From JBKHXU01 sp046565865 (GTDB lineage: Bacteria; Pseudomonadota; Gammaproteobacteria; Acidiferrobacterales; Sulfurifustaceae): a DNA stretch of 18,381 nt. The notes under the pieces are model-generated. The model was not told where the DNA came from, did not search any database, and saw nothing but the letters and a program-made list of their open reading frames with translations. Location: contig JBKHXU010000182.1 in the NCBI GenBank assembly GCA_046565865.1, forward strand, positions 1-18,381, written 5' to 3'. The position numbers were made by a program, and so were the translations under genes. Within the stretch, counting starts at the first letter, position 1. Every line of letters starts with the position of its first letter. Of the stretch, positions 15,157 to 18,381 are shown in pieces.

Positions 15157-15648
15157 ATGAAGAAAAAACCAATGGTCGGCGTTGTGATGGGTAGCGACAG
15201 CGACTGGAGCGTGATGCAACACGCGGTCGCGGTACTCAAGGATTTCGGCGTGGCGCACGAGGCGCGCGTCGTGTCGGCGCATCGCACCCCCGACGCTTTG
15301 TATCGGTATGCCGAGACGGCGCCCGGCCGGGGGCTGCGGTGCATCATAGCGGGGGCGGGCGGCGCCGCGCACCTGCCGGGGATGTTGGCGGCCAAAACCA
15401 CGCTTCCGGTGTTGGGGGTACCGGTGACTTCGCGCGCGCTGAAAGGCCTCGACTCGCTGTTGTCCATCGTGCAAATGCCAAAGGGTGTGCCGGTCGCGAC
15501 GTTCGCCATCGGCGAGGCCGGCGCCGCCAATGCCGGTTTGTTTGCGGTATCACTGTTCGCGTCCAGCGATCCAGCATTGGCACGCAAACTAGCGGCATTC
15601 CGTAAGCGACAAGTCGCCAAGGTCAGAGCGATGAAGTTGCCCAAATAA
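15157..15648 (+). CDS. purE: N5-carboxyaminoimidazole ribonucleotide mutase (PurE)
   Basis: A 163-residue class I PurE, which interconverts N5-CAIR and CAIR in purine biosynthesis. All signature segments are present: VVMGSDSDW, VVSAHRTPD with the catalytic His, AGAGGAAHLPGM, and GVPVTSRALKGLDSLLSIVQMP. The last of these and the adjacent purK identify the bacterial mutase rather than the class II carboxylase. IGEAGAANAGLFA closes the domain. Length is normal. purK starts 14 bp after the stop, so the two are one transcript. Confidence 0.97.
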   Translation: MKKKPMVGVVMGSDSDWSVMQHAVAVLKDFGVAHEARVVSAHRTPDALYRYAETAPGRGLRCIIAGAGGAAHLPGMLAAKTTLPVLGVPVTSRALKGLDSLLSIVQMPKGVPVATFAIGEAGAANAGLFAVSLFASSDPALARKLAAFRKRQVAKVRAMKLPK

Positions 15649-15662
15649 TATAGGAGAGCCGC

Positions 15663-16799
15663 GTGATTCTTCCCGGCGCTACCCTCGGTGTGCTCGGCGG
15701 CGGCCAGCTCGGTCGCATGTTTACCACCGCCGCGCTCACAATGGGTTATGACGTCATCGTGCTCGACCCGGATCCGGAGAGTCCAGCCGGGCGGATCGCC
15801 ACCAAACACATCGCCGCCCCGTACACCGATGCCGCGGCGCTCGACCACCTCGCTCGGGCATGCGTCGCGGTTACCACCGAGTTCGAGAACGTGCCGGCCG
15901 AAGCCCTCGAAACACTAGCGCGGCACTGTGTGGTGCGGCCGGACGCCAAGGCCGTGGCTACTACCCAGGACCGCATTCGTGAAAAGATGTTTTTGCGCGC
16001 CAACGGCTTCGCGACCGCGCCGTTCGCCGTTGTGCGCAGCGATGCCGATCTGGCCGGGGCGGTGAGCAGCGTCGGTCTGCCAGCAATACTCAAGGTGGCG
16101 CGCCTTGGCTACGACGGGAAGGGCCAGGTACGCATCGACCATGTCGCCGAGGCTCCGCGTGCCTGGGAAGCGGTGAAGCGCGAGCCCTGCGTACTTGAAC
16201 GCTTGCTGCCGCTCGATACCGAGGTCTCGGTCGTGCTCGCGCGCGGTGCCGATGGCGCTGTTGCATGCTGGCCGGCCGGGGAGAACACGCATCGTAACGG
16301 TATTCTTGACGTCACCGTTGTGCCCGCGCGAATCGGCGCAGGCGCGACACGCGACGCCGAGGCGCTGGCGCAGCAGATTGCCGCGAAACTCGACTACGTC
16401 GGCGTCATGGCTGTTGAATTTTTCGTTTCCGCCGGCGTGCTGCGCGTCAACGAGATCGCGCCGCGCCCGCACAACAGCGGTCACTTCACGCTCGACGCTT
16501 GCGTCACCAGCCAGTTTGAGCAGCAAGTGCGGACGCTTTGCGGCCTGCCACTCGGCGATACGCGCTTACTGTCGCCCGTGGCGATGGTAAACCTGCTCGG
16601 CGATCTGTGGCGCGGCGGGGAGACGCCGCCGTGGTCGTCGCTGCTCGCGCAGCCAAACCTCAAGTTGCATCTATATGGAAAACGCGAAGCGCGGCCTGGA
16701 CGGAAGATGGGTCACTTCAATTTGGTGGCGCCGACAGCGGAGCAGGCGCTGGCGCAAGCGCGCGCGATCCAGCAGACGCTTGCCGGCGCCACGCAATGA
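15663..16799 (+). CDS. purK: N5-carboxyaminoimidazole ribonucleotide synthase (PurK)
   Basis: A 378-residue ATP-grasp enzyme that carboxylates AIR with bicarbonate and ATP to give N5-CAIR, the substrate of PurE. The N-terminal LGVLGGGQLGRM and TTEFENVPAEAL are typical. The ATP-grasp core shows PAILKVARLGYDGKGQ, the AVEFFV metal-site glutamate and NEIAPRPHNSGHFTLDA. The C-terminal LHLYGKREARPGRKMGHFN is also diagnostic. Translation starts at GTG 15663 with AGGAGA 5 nt upstream. The organism therefore uses the two-enzyme PurK/PurE route. Confidence 0.97.
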   Translation: MILPGATLGVLGGGQLGRMFTTAALTMGYDVIVLDPDPESPAGRIATKHIAAPYTDAAALDHLARACVAVTTEFENVPAEALETLARHCVVRPDAKAVATTQDRIREKMFLRANGFATAPFAVVRSDADLAGAVSSVGLPAILKVARLGYDGKGQVRIDHVAEAPRAWEAVKREPCVLERLLPLDTEVSVVLARGADGAVACWPAGENTHRNGILDVTVVPARIGAGATRDAEALAQQIAAKLDYVGVMAVEFFVSAGVLRVNEIAPRPHNSGHFTLDACVTSQFEQQVRTLCGLPLGDTRLLSPVAMVNLLGDLWRGGETPPWSSLLAQPNLKLHLYGKREARPGRKMGHFNLVAPTAEQALAQARAIQQTLAGATQ

Positions 16800-16839
16800 G
16801 CGGTTGATGTGGGCCGGTTGCGACTATTCACTTTAGGAG

Positions 16840-17280
16840 TCAACTGATCCATTCGAGCGTCAACCCAGCGACAACCATATAGCGTGCGGTCTTGGCGATC
16901 GCAACAATCAGCACGAACGGGACTAATCGCTCGCGCAGCACACCGGCAATCAAGGTGAGCGCATCACCGATGACGGGCATCCAACTTAGCAGTAAGGTCC
17001 AGCGGCCGTAGCGGTGGTACCAGCGTTGCGCGCGTCCGAACGCCGGCTCTTTCAGCGGGAACCAGCGCCGATCGCGAAAGCGCTCGATTGAACGGCCGAG
17101 CCACCAATTGACCGTGGAGCCGAGCACATTGCCGACGCTGGCAACCCCGATCAGTAAACCAACCGGCTGTGCTTGCGCCGCCAGCAATCCAACCAGTAGC
17201 GCCTCCGACTGCAATGGCAGGAGCGTCGCCGCGCCCATCGCAGCCAAGAACAGCCCGGCATAGACTCCAAAATCGGACAT
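16840..17280 (-). CDS. YqaA/VTT-family inner-membrane protein
   Basis: A 146-residue hydrophobic protein with about four membrane segments, related to the YqaA branch of the DedA/VTT (SNARE-associated) family. Features include LLPLQSEALLVGLLAAQ, SVGNVLGSTVNWWLGR and the C-terminal LSWMPVIGDALTLIAGVLR, in which the Pro-x-x-Gly-Asp pattern matches the family's conserved re-entrant loop. DedA relatives act in lipid scrambling, undecaprenyl-phosphate recycling or membrane homeostasis; the YqaA branch is not characterised. ATG 17280 has no strong ribosome-binding site. It is convergent with purK (40-bp gap) and 64 bp downstream of the EAL gene on the same strand. Confidence 0.85.
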   Translation of the reverse strand: MSDFGVYAGLFLAAMGAATLLPLQSEALLVGLLAAQAQPVGLLIGVASVGNVLGSTVNWWLGRSIERFRDRRWFPLKEPAFGRAQRWYHRYGRWTLLLSWMPVIGDALTLIAGVLRERLVPFVLIVAIAKTARYMVVAGLTLEWIS

Positions 17281-17344
17281 TAGTTAGTTTTGGGTTCCGC
17301 TGAACGAGGCGAGCGCAAGCCGGGCGCAGCCGCATATGGTACTC

Positions 17345-18381
17345 CTAACGTTCGGACATCTCGCGTCTATCGCCTGGCGCCGTTCGTTCGACGAAGGCCA
17401 ACAGCTGTTCCGCCGGCAACGGCCGGCTTATATGGTAACCCTGTGCGTGGTCACAGCCCATCTGCGCCAATCGATCCCAAACGGCCTGACTCTCCACCCC
17501 TTCGGCGACGATCGTTCTGTTCAGCCCGTGCGCCATCCCGATCATTGATCGCACTATTGTCGCAGACTCCGCATTGGTGAGCATGTCGATGACAAACGAC
17601 TTATCGATTTTGACTCCGCTTACGGGCAGCTGTTTCAAATAGCCGAACGTGCTGTACCCAACCCCGAAGTCGTCGACGAAGAGCTGGACGCCTTGATCGC
17701 TGAGCCGTTTTAAACTCCGTATCGCGACTTCGGGATCCTCGATGACGGCACCCTCGGTTATTTCCAGCTCTAACCACGGCGAGCTGCTGCGTCGTGCATA
17801 CTCTTGTATCTTGTCGATCATATCCGTGTCGCGCAGGTTGTGCGCGGATAGGTTGATCGCGATCGGCAAGTGCAAACCGGCGCCTCGCCAGACTTCGCGG
17901 TCTCGCCAAGCGGCCGCCAACACCCACTCCGTCAACGCGCCGATAAGCCCCGACTGTTCGGCGTGCGCAATGAACTCGTCCGGCGGTATCAATCCGCGAC
18001 TTGGATGACTCCAACGGACGAGCGCCTCCACGCCGCAACATCGCCGGCTTCGCATATCGACTTTCGGTTGGTAGTGCAACAGGAGCTGATCGCCCTCGAT
18101 TGCGCGCTTGAGCTGTACCGCCATGCCGACCCGTCGCCGGCCGGCCGCATCCTGTTCCGGCTCGTACAGCGCATAGGCCCGCCCTTGCTTCCGTGCCTGA
18201 TGCATGGCGATGATGGCGGCGCGAATCAGGGCAGTCGCGTCCGTATGGTCCGCAGGGAACAGCGACACGCCGATACATAGGCGAACATCGAGCTCGAGTT
18301 CGCCGATCATTATCGGCGCCTGAACCGCGCTCAGCAGCCGTTTCAAGACGTCGAAAACTTCCGAGGTCTCGTTGAGGGGGA
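17345..18381 (-). CDS. GGDEF-EAL domain protein, 5' end outside the window
   Basis: The visible 344 residues are the C-terminal part of a cyclic-di-GMP signalling protein. The frame stays open to the window edge (reading PLNETSEVFDVLKRLL), so the start lies beyond 18381. The first 65 residues or so are the end of a GGDEF domain (VRLCIGVSLFP, then AIIAMHQARKQGR). The GGDEF motif itself is out of view, so its activity cannot be judged. The EAL domain that follows looks catalytically intact: YQPKVDMRSRR, VEALVRW (the EAL motif), INLSAHNL, ELEITEG, VDDFGVGYSTFGYL, a lysine in VKIDKSF, and AEGVES. It is therefore probably an active phosphodiesterase that hydrolyses c-di-GMP to pGpG. Sensor domains, if any, are not in view. 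Confidence 0.93.
   Translation of the reverse strand, partial: PLNETSEVFDVLKRLLSAVQAPIMIGELELDVRLCIGVSLFPADHTDATALIRAAIIAMHQARKQGRAYALYEPEQDAAGRRRVGMAVQLKRAIEGDQLLLHYQPKVDMRSRRCCGVEALVRWSHPSRGLIPPDEFIAHAEQSGLIGALTEWVLAAAWRDREVWRGAGLHLPIAINLSAHNLRDTDMIDKIQEYARRSSSPWLELEITEGAVIEDPEVAIRSLKRLSDQGVQLFVDDFGVGYSTFGYLKQLPVSGVKIDKSFVIDMLTNAESATIVRSMIGMAHGLNRTIVAEGVESQAVWDRLAQMGCDHAQGYHISRPLPAEQLLAFVERTAPGDRREMSER

Overview
The window reads as chromosomal DNA of a GC-rich proteobacterium, most likely a gammaproteobacterium (betaproteobacterium possible). This rests on gene content: a Tat-exported HiPIP-type iron-sulfur protein, adjacent purE-purK, a YqaA/VTT membrane protein, a GGDEF-EAL regulator and a Ku/LigD pair of PE-LIG-POL order as in Pseudomonas. 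I cannot name a genus. Coding density is high. I see no rRNA, tRNA, CRISPR array, insertion sequence or phage gene.

Layout. (1) 1-1154: a dispersed-type palindromic repeat, then a GT4-like glycosyltransferase. (2) 1137-2954, minus: an Atm1-type ABC exporter, tail-to-tail with the glycosyltransferase. (3) 3142-5374, plus: two endonuclease/exonuclease/phosphatase (EEP) family proteins flanking a membrane-anchored DUF302 protein. The first EEP protein lacks the usual metal-binding glutamate. (4) 5367-6044: a low-complexity Pro-rich (minus) / Gly-rich (plus) stretch of uncertain coding status, then the HiPIP-like protein. (5) 6097-8190: a CgeB-type glycosyltransferase and a UDP-glucuronate decarboxylase (UDP-xylose synthase), convergent with no spacer. 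With the gene at 153-1154 they suggest synthesis of a xylose-containing surface glycan.

(6) 7198-13423, minus: four same-strand genes, ku, ligD, a HAD phosphatase fused to a HerA/FtsK-like P-loop ATPase, and the UDP-xylose synthase, separated by 42, 64 and 57 bp. Ku and LigD form a complete bacterial non-homologous end-joining system. The HAD-ATPase fusion directly downstream is the most interesting gene here. (7) 13587-14924, plus: an SDR oxidoreductase and a two-CBS-domain protein, divergent from ku. With ku-ligD this has the look of a stationary-phase or desiccation stress island, which is inference. (8) 15157-16799, plus: purE and purK, the N5-CAIR route of purine synthesis. (9) 16840-18381, minus: a YqaA-family membrane protein and the 3' part of a GGDEF-EAL protein that runs off the window.

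No non-genic stretch exceeds 300 bases. The longest, 14925-15156, holds one hairpin and presumably the purE promoter.
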